Assembly (NCBI GenBank): GCA_934133165.1
Contig: CAKPAW010000013.1
Coordinates: 1 to 19,189, forward strand
Reading direction: 5' to 3'
Source of the DNA: an uncultured Clostridia bacterium
GTDB taxonomy: Bacteria > Bacillota > Clostridia > TANB77 > CAG-508
DNA length: 19,189 nucleotides
Shown here: positions 6,982 through 13,684 of the stretch, one piece after another
How positions within the stretch are numbered: position 1 is the first letter of the stretch
Layout of the letters: each line of letters begins with the position of its first letter
The notes under the pieces: generated by a model
Seen by the model: only the letters and a program-made list of their open reading frames with translations
Told to the model about the DNA's origin: nothing
The model's database searches: none
Program-made: the position numbers and the translations under genes

Positions 6982-8568
6982 ATGAAATCAAATTTCTTTA
7001 AATATATCTTTATTATATTTGTTGTAGTTATTGTTATTTTTGCCATCTATATGATCTATTTTAAAAAAGAGGACAAGCAAAATAACATAGAAGAAAATAT
7101 TATAGAAGAAACAACAGAAATTAAAGATTTAAGACTGGGAATTTCAAACTACGATACGATAAATCCTTTAATTTCAAATAATAAAGAAGTTTTAAATATA
7201 GGAAAACTTATATTTGAGCCATTAATGAATGTAACAGAAGACTACAAGTTAGAAATGTGTTTAGCTACAGAATGTTCAAAAACATCTGATACTACGTATG
7301 TTGTAAAAATAGATAATAATAAAAAATGGCATGATGGAAGTCCATTAATAGCTAAAGATATTCAATTTACAATAGATAGATTAAAAGAAGGAAAATCTAT
7401 ATATTCATATAATGTTGAAAAAGTCATAAGTGTAGAAATTTTAGATGCAAGTACAGTAAAAATTAACTTAAGTGAAGAAGTACCATTTTTTGAATATAAT
7501 CTTACATTTCCTATTATGCCAAACAATTATTATTTAGGAGAAGATTTTTATGAATCAGCTAAAACTCCTCAGGGAACAGGAATGTATAAAATATCTAAAA
7601 TAGATAGTTCATATATAGTACTTGAAAAAAACACGAAATGGTGGAATATAAAAAATAAAGATTCAAAAATTGAAAAAATATATATAAAACAATATAGTGA
7701 AGTTGGTGAATTATATAATAGCTTTAAATTAGGTAATGTAGATATATTCACAACAGAAAATGAAAATTTAGAGCAATATATAGGAACAATAGGGTATGCA
7801 AATACACAAGTAAAAGCAAGAGAATTTGATTATTTAGCATTTAATTGCCAAAATGCAGTATTAGAAGATTCAAATGTAAGAAAGGCAATTAATTATGCAA
7901 TAGATAAAACTAATATATTATCTAGCATATATAATAACCAGGGTTATGTTGCAGAATTCCCTTTAGATTATGGAAATTATTTATATACTAGAGATACAAA
8001 TAGTTTAGGATATAATCCTGAGCAGTCTAAAAAAATATTACAAGAAAATGGATGGGAATACAAAAATAAACGTTGGCAAAAAACAGAAAACTATAAGACA
8101 AAAAGATTAAACCTTACACTTACTGTTAATAGTACAAATATAAAAAGAGTAGCAGTTGCAGAGAATATAAAAAATCAACTACAAGATGTAGGAATAAAAA
8201 TAACTATACAAAAAGTATCAGATAGTAAATATAAACAAATATTAGAAAATAAAAGCTATGAAATGATATTAACAGGTGTTTATAATTCATATAGCCCAGA
8301 TTTAACTTCATTTTTTGGAAAAAATAATTTACAAAATTATTCTAATGATGAGGTAAATGAAATATTATCACAAATAAAAAATATAAAAGAAGAACAAAAA
8401 TTAAAACAAAAATATGAAAGAATAGTAAATATATTTTTTGATGAACAACCATTTATTGGAATATATCGCGGAAGAACTAACATAGTTAAAAATCAAAATT
8501 TAGCCGGCGAAATAAAAGGAAATAATTATTTTAGTTATTATGGATTGGAAAATTGGTATCGAATATAA
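6982..8568 (+). CDS. Family-5 extracellular solute-binding protein, membrane-anchored
   Basis: The 528-residue product fits the SBP_bac_5 family (oligopeptide/dipeptide/nickel-binding proteins of ABC importers). Family hallmarks in order are GKLIFEPLM near 73, the WHDGSPLIAKDIQFTIDRL segment near 115-133, TGMYKISK near 195, the NVRKAINYAIDK helix near 300, and the C-terminal EQPFIGIYRGR. It starts with a hydrophobic segment at about 7-27 followed by a Lys- and Glu-rich linker. There is no cysteine in that region, so it is not a typical lipoprotein and probably stays anchored by the uncleaved helix. No oppB/C/D/F-like permease or ATPase gene is beside it; flanks are spoVS and recA. It may serve a transporter elsewhere, or act as a sensor. 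The ligand is unknown. Confidence 0.9.
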   Translation: MKSNFFKYIFIIFVVVIVIFAIYMIYFKKEDKQNNIEENIIEETTEIKDLRLGISNYDTINPLISNNKEVLNIGKLIFEPLMNVTEDYKLEMCLATECSKTSDTTYVVKIDNNKKWHDGSPLIAKDIQFTIDRLKEGKSIYSYNVEKVISVEILDASTVKINLSEEVPFFEYNLTFPIMPNNYYLGEDFYESAKTPQGTGMYKISKIDSSYIVLEKNTKWWNIKNKDSKIEKIYIKQYSEVGELYNSFKLGNVDIFTTENENLEQYIGTIGYANTQVKAREFDYLAFNCQNAVLEDSNVRKAINYAIDKTNILSSIYNNQGYVAEFPLDYGNYLYTRDTNSLGYNPEQSKKILQENGWEYKNKRWQKTENYKTKRLNLTLTVNSTNIKRVAVAENIKNQLQDVGIKITIQKVSDSKYKQILENKSYEMILTGVYNSYSPDLTSFFGKNNLQNYSNDEVNEILSQIKNIKEEQKLKQKYERIVNIFFDEQPFIGIYRGRTNIVKNQNLAGEIKGNNYFSYYGLENWYRI

Positions 8569-8652
8569 AAAATACTAAATTTGGGTTGAATAGAGTTTTA
8601 AATACTCACAAATGCACATATAAAAATAAAATAAAAAAAATTCAAAAAATGC

Positions 8653-8680
8653 TTGACAAAAAAATATTTTAGTATATAAT
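8653..8680 (+). promoter_or_regulatory. Promoter of recA
   Basis: A perfect TTGACA (8653-8658) and perfect TATAAT (8675-8680) are separated by 16 bases. The LexA-type box lies directly downstream. Confidence 0.85.
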
Positions 8681-8685
8681 AAACA

Positions 8686-8699
8686 CAAACAAACGTTTG
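8686..8699. promoter_or_regulatory. LexA (Cheo-type) operator of recA
   Basis: The 14-mer CAAACAAACGTTTG agrees with the Gram-positive SOS consensus CGAACRNRYGTTYG at every position but the second. It covers the expected transcription start, 6-19 bases after the -10 box and before the ribosome site (8705-8710), the usual place for LexA repression of recA. lexA itself is not in the window. Confidence 0.7.
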
Positions 8700-8717
8700 A
8701 AAATAGGAGGAAAAACA

Positions 8718-9764
8718 ATGGAAAAAGAAAATTCAGAGAAAATGAGAGCATTAGAAGCTGCATTAGGACAAATAGAAAAACAATTTGGAAAAGGTTCTGT
8801 AATGAAACTAGGAGATTTCCAAGCAATGAATGTAGAAGCTATACCAACAGGAGCATTAAGCTTAGATATAGCATTAGGAATAGGAGGAATTCCTAGAGGA
8901 AGAATAGTAGAAGTATATGGTCCAGAATCTTCTGGAAAAACAACATTAGCATTACATATGATTGCAGAAGCACAAAAATTAGGTGGAGAAGCAGCATTTA
9001 TAGATGCAGAGCATGCATTAGATCCAGTATATGCTAAACATTTAGGTGTAGATATAGATAATTTAATAGTATCTCAACCAGATACAGGTGAGCAAGCATT
9101 AGAAATAGCAGAAGCATTAGTTAGAAGTGGAGCATTAGATGTTATAGTTATTGACTCTGTTGCAGCACTAGTACCAAAAGCAGAAATAGATGGAGATATG
9201 GGAGACTCACACATTGGTCTTCAAGCAAGACTTATGTCACAAGCATTAAGAAAGTTAGCAGGTGCTATAAACAAATCGAAATCAGTTATTATATTTATAA
9301 ACCAATTAAGAGAAAAAGTGGGAGTTATGTTTGGTAACCCTGAGACAACAGCTGGTGGTAGAGCATTAAAATATTATGCATCAGTTCGTCTAGATATTAG
9401 AAAGGTAGAAAATATTAAACAAGACGGAGAAGTAGTAGGAAATCGTGCAAGAGTTAAAGTTGTAAAAAATAAAGTTGCTCCACCATTTAGAGAGGCAGAA
9501 TTTGATATAGTATATGGAAAAGGTATTTCAAAAGAGGGAAATATATTAGATATAGCTGTTAATCTAGACATAATAGAAAAGAGTGGTTCTTGGTTTAGCT
9601 ACAATGGAGAAAGAATTGGACAAGGTAGAGAAAATGTTAAAAAATATTTACAAGACAACCCAGAAATAGCTAAAGAAATAGAAGAAAAAATAAGAGCAAA
9701 CTTCAATGAAGCTTTTGAAAAGAGCCTAGGTGAAGAAACAGAAAAAGACGAAGATGAAGAATAA
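8718..9764 (+). CDS. recA: Recombinase RecA
   Basis: RecA forms ATP-dependent filaments on single-stranded DNA, drives strand exchange in recombinational repair and triggers LexA self-cleavage. The 348 residues cover the whole family length. Walker A GPESSGKT is at 68-75, followed by the FIDAEHALDP segment, VIVIDSVAALVP (Walker B), the L1 loop region DSHIGLQARLMSQALRKL, FINQLREKVGVMFGNPETTAGG with the L2 loop, and an acidic C-terminal tail (EETEKDEDEE) typical of RecA regulation. The frame is open to a TTG at 8697, but AGGAGG at 8705-8710 lies inside that extension, so ATG 8718 is the start. It has its own strong promoter with a LexA-type box, and a hairpin separates it from recX. Confidence 0.99.
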   Translation: MEKENSEKMRALEAALGQIEKQFGKGSVMKLGDFQAMNVEAIPTGALSLDIALGIGGIPRGRIVEVYGPESSGKTTLALHMIAEAQKLGGEAAFIDAEHALDPVYAKHLGVDIDNLIVSQPDTGEQALEIAEALVRSGALDVIVIDSVAALVPKAEIDGDMGDSHIGLQARLMSQALRKLAGAINKSKSVIIFINQLREKVGVMFGNPETTAGGRALKYYASVRLDIRKVENIKQDGEVVGNRARVKVVKNKVAPPFREAEFDIVYGKGISKEGNILDIAVNLDIIEKSGSWFSYNGERIGQGRENVKKYLQDNPEIAKEIEEKIRANFNEAFEKSLGEETEKDEDEE

Positions 9765-9840
9765 AATTTGACAAAATAACAATAATGGTAAATTGATATA
9801 TTAAAATAGTATAAATACTAAAATCAAGTTACCTATTTGA

Positions 9841-9881
9841 AATCAAAATAGCAAGAATTATCTTGCTATTTTTGATTTTTT
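9841..9881 (+). terminator. Terminator between recA and recX
   Basis: A stem of about 16 bp (9841-9856 with 9861-9877, one bulged T) and loop ATTA, followed by a T-rich run to 9881. It lies about 40 bases before recX. No clear promoter was seen between it and recX, so recX is probably transcribed by readthrough. Confidence 0.85.
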
Positions 9882-9918
9882 GTAGTAGAATGTGAAAAAA
9901 GTAGTAAGGAAGAAATAT

Positions 9919-10371
9919 ATGTATACCATAGAAGAATATGATAAAGAAAAAACGAAAGTATTAAAATATGTAATATATAAAAAAAGAACTATAAGAGAGA
10001 TAAAAACAAAATTTAAAACACTAATAGATGAAAATATGTTAGAAGATATAATAGAAGAATTAAAAGAAAATGGATATATAAGTGACGAAAATTATATAAA
10101 AAGGGCAGTTAGTGAATATATGGCACTTAAAAATCTTTCTATAAAAGAAATAAAATATAAGTTAATATCAAAAGGAATACCAAATTCTATGGTAGAAGAA
10201 TATGTTTTAGAAAATATTGAAGAATTAGAAGAATATGAACAAAAATCAGCAGATAATATTGTAATAAAAAAAATTACAAATATGGATGAAACAGAAATAA
10301 AAGTATACTTACTAAAAAAAGGCTATAGAGAAGAAAGCATAAAGAACGCAATGCAAAAGATAGAAAAATAA
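9919..10371 (+). CDS. recX: Regulatory protein RecX
   Basis: RecX binds RecA filaments and limits their growth. The product is a small all-helical protein rich in Lys and Glu, built from three-helix repeats. The best-preserved RecX segment is GYISDENYIKRAVSEYMALK followed by LSIKEIKYKLISKGIP near residues 50-85, and the last repeat shows the EIKVYLLKKGYREESI pattern. I start at ATG 9919 (150 residues) because AAGGAAG at 9906-9912 precedes it. A GTG at 9892 would add nine residues but has no ribosome site. Position directly after recA supports the call. Sequence conservation in this family is low, so identification relies on the combination of pattern and context. Confidence 0.85.
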   Translation: MYTIEEYDKEKTKVLKYVIYKKRTIREIKTKFKTLIDENMLEDIIEELKENGYISDENYIKRAVSEYMALKNLSIKEIKYKLISKGIPNSMVEEYVLENIEELEEYEQKSADNIVIKKITNMDETEIKVYLLKKGYREESIKNAMQKIEK

Positions 10372-10447
10372 AGTATAAAACAAATAAAGTATAAATATAA
10401 AAAATGACAGAAAAATAATAATTAATCAAAAAGAAATGAGGATAAAA

Positions 10448-11206
10448 ATGCAAAATGTATTAACATTAGAGACTAATAAATATGCAATTAAATTAGAAAA
10501 TTTTGAAGGACCACTTGATTTATTATGCCATTTAATAGATAAAAATAAAATGGATATATATGATATAAAATTAAGTGAAATAACAGATCAATATATTGCA
10601 TATATTAGCCAAATGGAAGAAATGAATTTAGAAGTAACTAGCGAGTTTCTGATTATGGCATCTACACTTCTTTATATAAAATCTAAAAATTTATTACCAA
10701 CAGAAGTAGAAGATGAAAGAGAATTAACAGAAGAAGAGCTATTACAAAGAATTATTGAATATAAAAAATATAAGGAAATATCAAAAAAGATAAGAGAATT
10801 CTATGAACAAAATAGTAAAAGGTACTTTAAATTACAAGAAAATATAGAATTACCAAAACAAAAATTAGAAAGAGAATACAAAAAAGAAACAATTATAGAA
10901 TTATATACTAAAATAGTAGAAAACAACAAAAATCGATTAAATCAAAATGCAAAAAATATTGAAAAAATAGCTATCACAGATACATATACAGTTGGAAACA
11001 AAGTAAAAGAAATGTTTAGAGAGCTTTTAAGGAAACCAAAATTTATCTTTAACAAATTATATAAAGTTTCTGAAAGTAATAAAAATGAAGTTGTAACAGC
11101 TTTTACAGGACTTTTGGAATTATCTAGAAGAAGTAAAGTAATAACATCTCAAGAGGAATTATTTGGAGATATAGTTGTAGAAAAAGCTAAAAGAAATAGA
11201 GCTTAG
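10448..11206 (+). CDS. scpA: Segregation and condensation protein A
   Basis: ScpA is the kleisin subunit that bridges SMC heads in the chromosome-condensing SMC-ScpAB complex. In its 252 residues the conserved N-terminal block ENFEGPLDLLCHLIDKNKMDIYDIKLSEITDQYI (around 16-50), the EFLIMASTLLYIKSKNLLP segment, a variable coiled central part and the C-terminal winged-helix segment VTAFTGLLELSRRSKV are all present. ATG 10448 is chosen over the in-frame ATG 10436 because GAGGA at 10438-10442 fits as its ribosome site. The usual partner gene scpB does not follow; after about 140 AT-rich bases comes a DUF2953 gene. scpB is therefore expected elsewhere in the genome. Confidence 0.96.
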   Translation: MQNVLTLETNKYAIKLENFEGPLDLLCHLIDKNKMDIYDIKLSEITDQYIAYISQMEEMNLEVTSEFLIMASTLLYIKSKNLLPTEVEDERELTEEELLQRIIEYKKYKEISKKIREFYEQNSKRYFKLQENIELPKQKLEREYKKETIIELYTKIVENNKNRLNQNAKNIEKIAITDTYTVGNKVKEMFRELLRKPKFIFNKLYKVSESNKNEVVTAFTGLLELSRRSKVITSQEELFGDIVVEKAKRNRA

Positions 11207-11345
11207 GAAAAATGTAACAATATAAAAAATATATTTTAAACAAATATTTTAAAAAGTTGATATGCTTTATAAGTAAAAAGGTAAAATAAAGATAAATAGT
11301 TTAAAAAAGAAATAAATGGAAAAACTAATACCAAAGGAGAAAAAG

Positions 11346-11990
11346 ATGGTATTAGTTTTTATTTTTTTAGGGTTAATAATTATAATTCTTTCTTTTACTA
11401 CAATTATGTTATTATCTACAATACAAATAAAAATAACAAATTTAATATTAGAAAATAAAAAAGAAAGAGATGTAAAAAGAATAAATAATAGCTATAAAAT
11501 AAAAATAGGTATATATTTTTTTAATAAAATACCTATTCTATGGATTAACTTGAATAGTAAGAAAATAAAAAAGATTAGTTCTAGTAAAAGTTTGCCAAAG
11601 GTGGATTTTCAAAAACTAAAAAATAAAGAAAATATAAATAAAAAAATAGTAAATCTAATTAAAAATATACAAATAAAGGTAAAGAACATAAAGCTAAATG
11701 TAAATATAGGCACGATAGATGCTATATTAACATCTTACTTAGTTGCTGTAATTGCAAGTGTTATAAGCATTATATTGCCACATATTACAGAAAAAAATAA
11801 TATAAATACATGTTATTTTATTGTTAACCCTAAATATCAAAATAAAAATGAATATAACATTAAGTTTGAAGGTATAATTTACATTAAAATTGTACATATT
11901 ATTTTTAGTATGTTAAATTTTGTAAGGAAAGGAAGTAATGAAAATGAACGAACATCCAATAGAAGGGCTTATGCTTACAGCAATGAATAG
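11346..11990 (+). CDS. DUF2953 membrane protein, YtfI-like
   Basis: The 214-residue product starts with a strongly hydrophobic segment (about 1-25), then a Lys/Asn/Ile-rich region. The C-terminal half carries the DUF2953 pattern: VNIGTIDAILTSYLVAVIASVISIILP, a FIVNPKYQ strand and a YNIKFEGIIYIKIVHIIFSML end. In Firmicutes this family lies directly before ytfJ/gerW, as here, and is thought to assist that sporulation protein. ATG 11346 has GGAG at 11336-11339; the earlier ATG 11316 has no ribosome site. The frame runs 53 bases into ytfJ, so its last 17 or so residues are encoded by DNA shared with the ytfJ start and match nothing conserved. Function is unproven. Confidence 0.75.
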   Translation: MVLVFIFLGLIIIILSFTTIMLLSTIQIKITNLILENKKERDVKRINNSYKIKIGIYFFNKIPILWINLNSKKIKKISSSKSLPKVDFQKLKNKENINKKIVNLIKNIQIKVKNIKLNVNIGTIDAILTSYLVAVIASVISIILPHITEKNNINTCYFIVNPKYQNKNEYNIKFEGIIYIKIVHIIFSMLNFVRKGSNENERTSNRRAYAYSNE

Positions 11991-12522
11991 TATTAGAGAT
12001 ATGGTAGATGTAAATACTATAATAGGAGAACCTATAGAAACCTCAAATAATATAATAATTCCAATTTCAAAAGTGGGGTTTGGTTTTGCAGCTGGAGGAA
12101 GTGAATTTAAAACAGAAGCAATAGATGAGTATAATAGAAAAGACAAAGATGAACAAATTCAATATAAATTACCATTTGGAGGTGGAAGTGGAGCAGGAGT
12201 GAGTATTATGCCAGTAGCTTTTTTAGTAATACAAGAAAATAATGTAAAACTTTTGCCAGTGAGTCATAGTTCAACAATAGATAGACTATTAGATTATGTG
12301 CCAGATGTGTTAGAAAAAACAAATGAAATTATAAATAAACAATTATGTAAAAAAGAAAAAGAATATACTGCAGAAAAAATAAAAGAAGAAAAGAATGGGA
12401 CAGTAGTAGTTCAAAATACAAATAAGTTTCATCCTAAAAGAAATAAACCTATAAAATATGAATTTGATTATGAAGATACACCTTTGGAACATAAAGATAA
12501 AAATACAAATATAGATGAATAA
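11938..12522 (+). CDS. ytfJ: Sporulation protein YtfJ (GerW family)
   Basis: A 194-residue GerW/YtfJ-family protein, connected to spore germination in Bacillus. The N-terminal EHPIEGLMLTAMNSI, then DVNTIIGEPIET, ISKVGFGFAAGGSEF (about 43-57), a glycine-rich FGGGSGAGVSIMPVAFLVI block and the SHSSTIDRLLDYVPD end of the domain are all clear. After it comes a charged tail of about 50 residues rich in Lys, Glu and Asn, longer than the core domain needs. A second ATG at 11944 gives a start MNEHPIEGLM closer to the family's and has equally good GGAAG spacing; either may be used. It overlaps the upstream DUF2953 gene and is probably translationally coupled to it. Confidence 0.93.
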   Translation: MKMNEHPIEGLMLTAMNSIRDMVDVNTIIGEPIETSNNIIIPISKVGFGFAAGGSEFKTEAIDEYNRKDKDEQIQYKLPFGGGSGAGVSIMPVAFLVIQENNVKLLPVSHSSTIDRLLDYVPDVLEKTNEIINKQLCKKEKEYTAEKIKEEKNGTVVVQNTNKFHPKRNKPIKYEFDYEDTPLEHKDKNTNIDE

Positions 12523-12529
12523 AAGAAAT

Positions 12530-12553
12530 CGCACAGGATATTAATCCTGTGCG
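12530..12553. terminator. Convergent terminator after ytfJ
   Basis: A GC-rich 10-bp stem (12530-12539 with 12544-12553) with loop ATTA. On the minus strand it is followed by a T-rich stretch; on the plus strand T6 comes about 11 bases later (12565-12570). The stop codon of the minus-strand small gene (12541-12543) lies in the loop. Confidence 0.75.
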
Positions 12554-12726
12554 GCTAATAAAGCTTTTTTCAATTCATAATTGTTATCATAACGAATTAC
12601 TGCATTAGTGCTTGGTTTGATATGAGAACTATTGATAAAGCCTATGTGAGGAGTAGGAAAATATCCCCTGTTAATTGTACTGCTCTTTAAAGTGCCCCAA
12701 ATTTTTTGATAAGTTCTGATTTCCAT
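12541..12726 (-). CDS. Small protein of unknown function, 61 residues
   Basis: I do not recognise this protein. It starts MEIRTYQKIWGTLKSS, has a central Pro/Gly/Asn region (FPTPHIGFINSSHIKPSTN) and ends in a short helix-like LKKALLAAQD. No signal peptide, membrane segment, cysteine or motif is seen. It is likely real: the start codon has AGGAG 8-9 bases upstream on the minus strand, a TTGATT/TATAAT promoter lies about 45 bases before it, and the stop codon sits in the loop of a GC-rich terminator. It converges with ytfJ and is divergent from the gene at 12949. Confidence 0.65.
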   Translation of the reverse strand: MEIRTYQKIWGTLKSSTINRGYFPTPHIGFINSSHIKPSTNAVIRYDNNYELKKALLAAQD

Positions 12727-12755
12727 AATGTAATCTCCTTTTTTAAATCAACAAT

Positions 12756-12768
12756 AAGTTACTAACTT
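12756..12768. promoter_or_regulatory. Dyad at the start of the small minus-strand gene
   Basis: AAGTTA-C-TAACTT is a perfect 13-base dyad immediately downstream of the TATAAT at 12775-12770, covering the predicted transcription start near 12763. This is a plausible operator; the regulator is unknown. Confidence 0.3.
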
Positions 12769-12769
12769 T

Positions 12770-12798
12770 ATTATAACACATTATGTAAAATAAATCAA
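12770..12798 (-). promoter_or_regulatory. Promoter of the 61-residue protein gene
   Basis: On the minus strand TTGATT (12798-12793) and a perfect TATAAT (12775-12770) are spaced by 17 bases. Confidence 0.7.
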
Positions 12799-12850
12799 AT
12801 AATATAGTGTTGATTAAGTATTTTCAATAAAAAGTTTAATTACACAAAGA

Positions 12851-12918
12851 GTTCATAAATTGTTCATAAACTTATGATATATAATTATAAAACAAGATGA
12901 AGTTATTTAAAGATAACT
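12851..12918 (+). promoter_or_regulatory. Promoter/leader region of the coiled-coil protein gene
   Basis: TATAAT at 12880-12885 is a probable -10 box but no good -35 is seen at 16-18 bases. Instead, GTTCATAAA occurs twice as a direct repeat (12851-12859 and 12862-12870, offset 11), and the second copy overlaps a dyad TCATAA-AC-TTATGA (12864-12877). A perfect 6-bp hairpin, AGTTAT with ATAACT (12901-12918), lies in the leader. This arrangement suggests an activator-dependent promoter. Confidence 0.35.
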
Positions 12919-12948
12919 ATTCATTTATATTATTAGGAGGTAATTAAT

Positions 12949-13395
12949 ATGACTAAAGAAGAAAGAAAACAAAAAATGGAAGAATTTAATGAGAAAATGA
13001 AAAAATTAAATTCAAAAATTAAAGATGGAACAGATACTGCAATTATTGCTGGAATGGAAGCAAAAGATGTATTGTCTGCAAAAATGGAAGATGCAAAGAG
13101 TGGATTAGAAGCTGCTAAAGAACAATGCAGAATTGCATCTGAAAGAGGAAAAGGAAAAATATCAAGTGAACTTTTAAAGGCTCAAATGAATCTCAAAGTA
13201 GCAAAAGAAAATATACAAGAAAGAAAAGAAGTACATGATAAAGAAAAATTATCAAAATACATTGATAATCAATTAGAATATGCAGAACAATCTGTAACAT
13301 TAGCTTTACTTGCAGCAGAAGAAGCAAAAGTTGCATTTTTAGAAGCTGTTGAAGCTCAACAAGAATATGATGAAAAATATGGAGAAGATGAATAA
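12949..13395 (+). CDS. Helical coiled-coil protein of unknown function, 148 residues
   Basis: I do not recognise a family. The product is predicted by composition to be almost wholly alpha-helical: Lys/Glu/Ala/Met-rich, no proline and one cysteine (near residue 62). Heptad-like patterning runs through KMEEFNEKMKKLNSKIK at the start, KMEDAKSGLEAAKEQ in the middle, and ALLAAEEAKVAFLEAVEAQQ near the acidic end. No signal peptide or membrane segment is visible, so it is probably cytosolic. AGGAGG precedes the ATG. It is transcribed alone, with possible regulatory repeats upstream and an intrinsic terminator downstream, and differs from its neighbours in having no obvious sporulation or wall link. 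Confidence 0.8.
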   Translation: MTKEERKQKMEEFNEKMKKLNSKIKDGTDTAIIAGMEAKDVLSAKMEDAKSGLEAAKEQCRIASERGKGKISSELLKAQMNLKVAKENIQERKEVHDKEKLSKYIDNQLEYAEQSVTLALLAAEEAKVAFLEAVEAQQEYDEKYGEDE

Positions 13396-13410
13396 TAAAT
13401 AAAAGAAAAG

Positions 13411-13448
13411 AATTTCTATGCAAATAACACTGTATAGAAATTTTTTTT
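13411..13448 (+). terminator. Terminator of the coiled-coil protein gene
   Basis: A 9-bp AT-rich stem (13411-13419 with 13434-13442) with a 14-base loop, followed by T to 13448. Confidence 0.7.
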
Positions 13449-13678
13449 ATATAATAGGAAAGTTATGCAACTTTCCTATTATATAAAATTACATTGCACA
13501 GAAAATTTATTTCATAAATTTTCGCGAACGAACAAATTTACTGAAAATTTCAATTTTTTTGAGTAGGATAAAAAAGTAGAGTTAAGACTGAAAATTGAAA
13601 AATTTCAGATTTGTTCTATTCTAGGAAAATTATCATAATATGATAACTTTCTGTAGAAGATAAATATGGCAGAAATTG
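13445..13678. repeat. Hairpin-dense intergenic block between convergent genes
   Basis: Four inverted repeats lie in succession. First, a perfect stem of 17-20 bp with loop ATGC (13445-13464 with 13469-13488). Second, a perfect 10-bp stem with loop TTC (13501-13510 with 13514-13523). Third, a longer imperfect pair, about 13527-13557 with 13588-13621. Fourth, an 11-bp stem with one mismatch (about 13626-13654). The first and last hairpins resemble each other (AGGAAAGTTAT versus AGGAAAATTAT). No open frame of note. At least one hairpin should stop minus-strand readthrough from the carboxypeptidase gene, but most of this structure exceeds what a terminator needs. Confidence 0.65.
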
Positions 13679-13684
13679 TTATAG

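Noticed and set aside
8697..8717. TTG start extending recA by seven residues
   Set aside because: The extension contains the AGGAGG ribosome site (8705-8710); ATG 8718 fits spacing and family length.
9768..9796. TTGACA after the recA stop as a recX promoter
   Set aside because: No -10 hexamer at 16-18 bases, and a strong terminator lies between it and recX.
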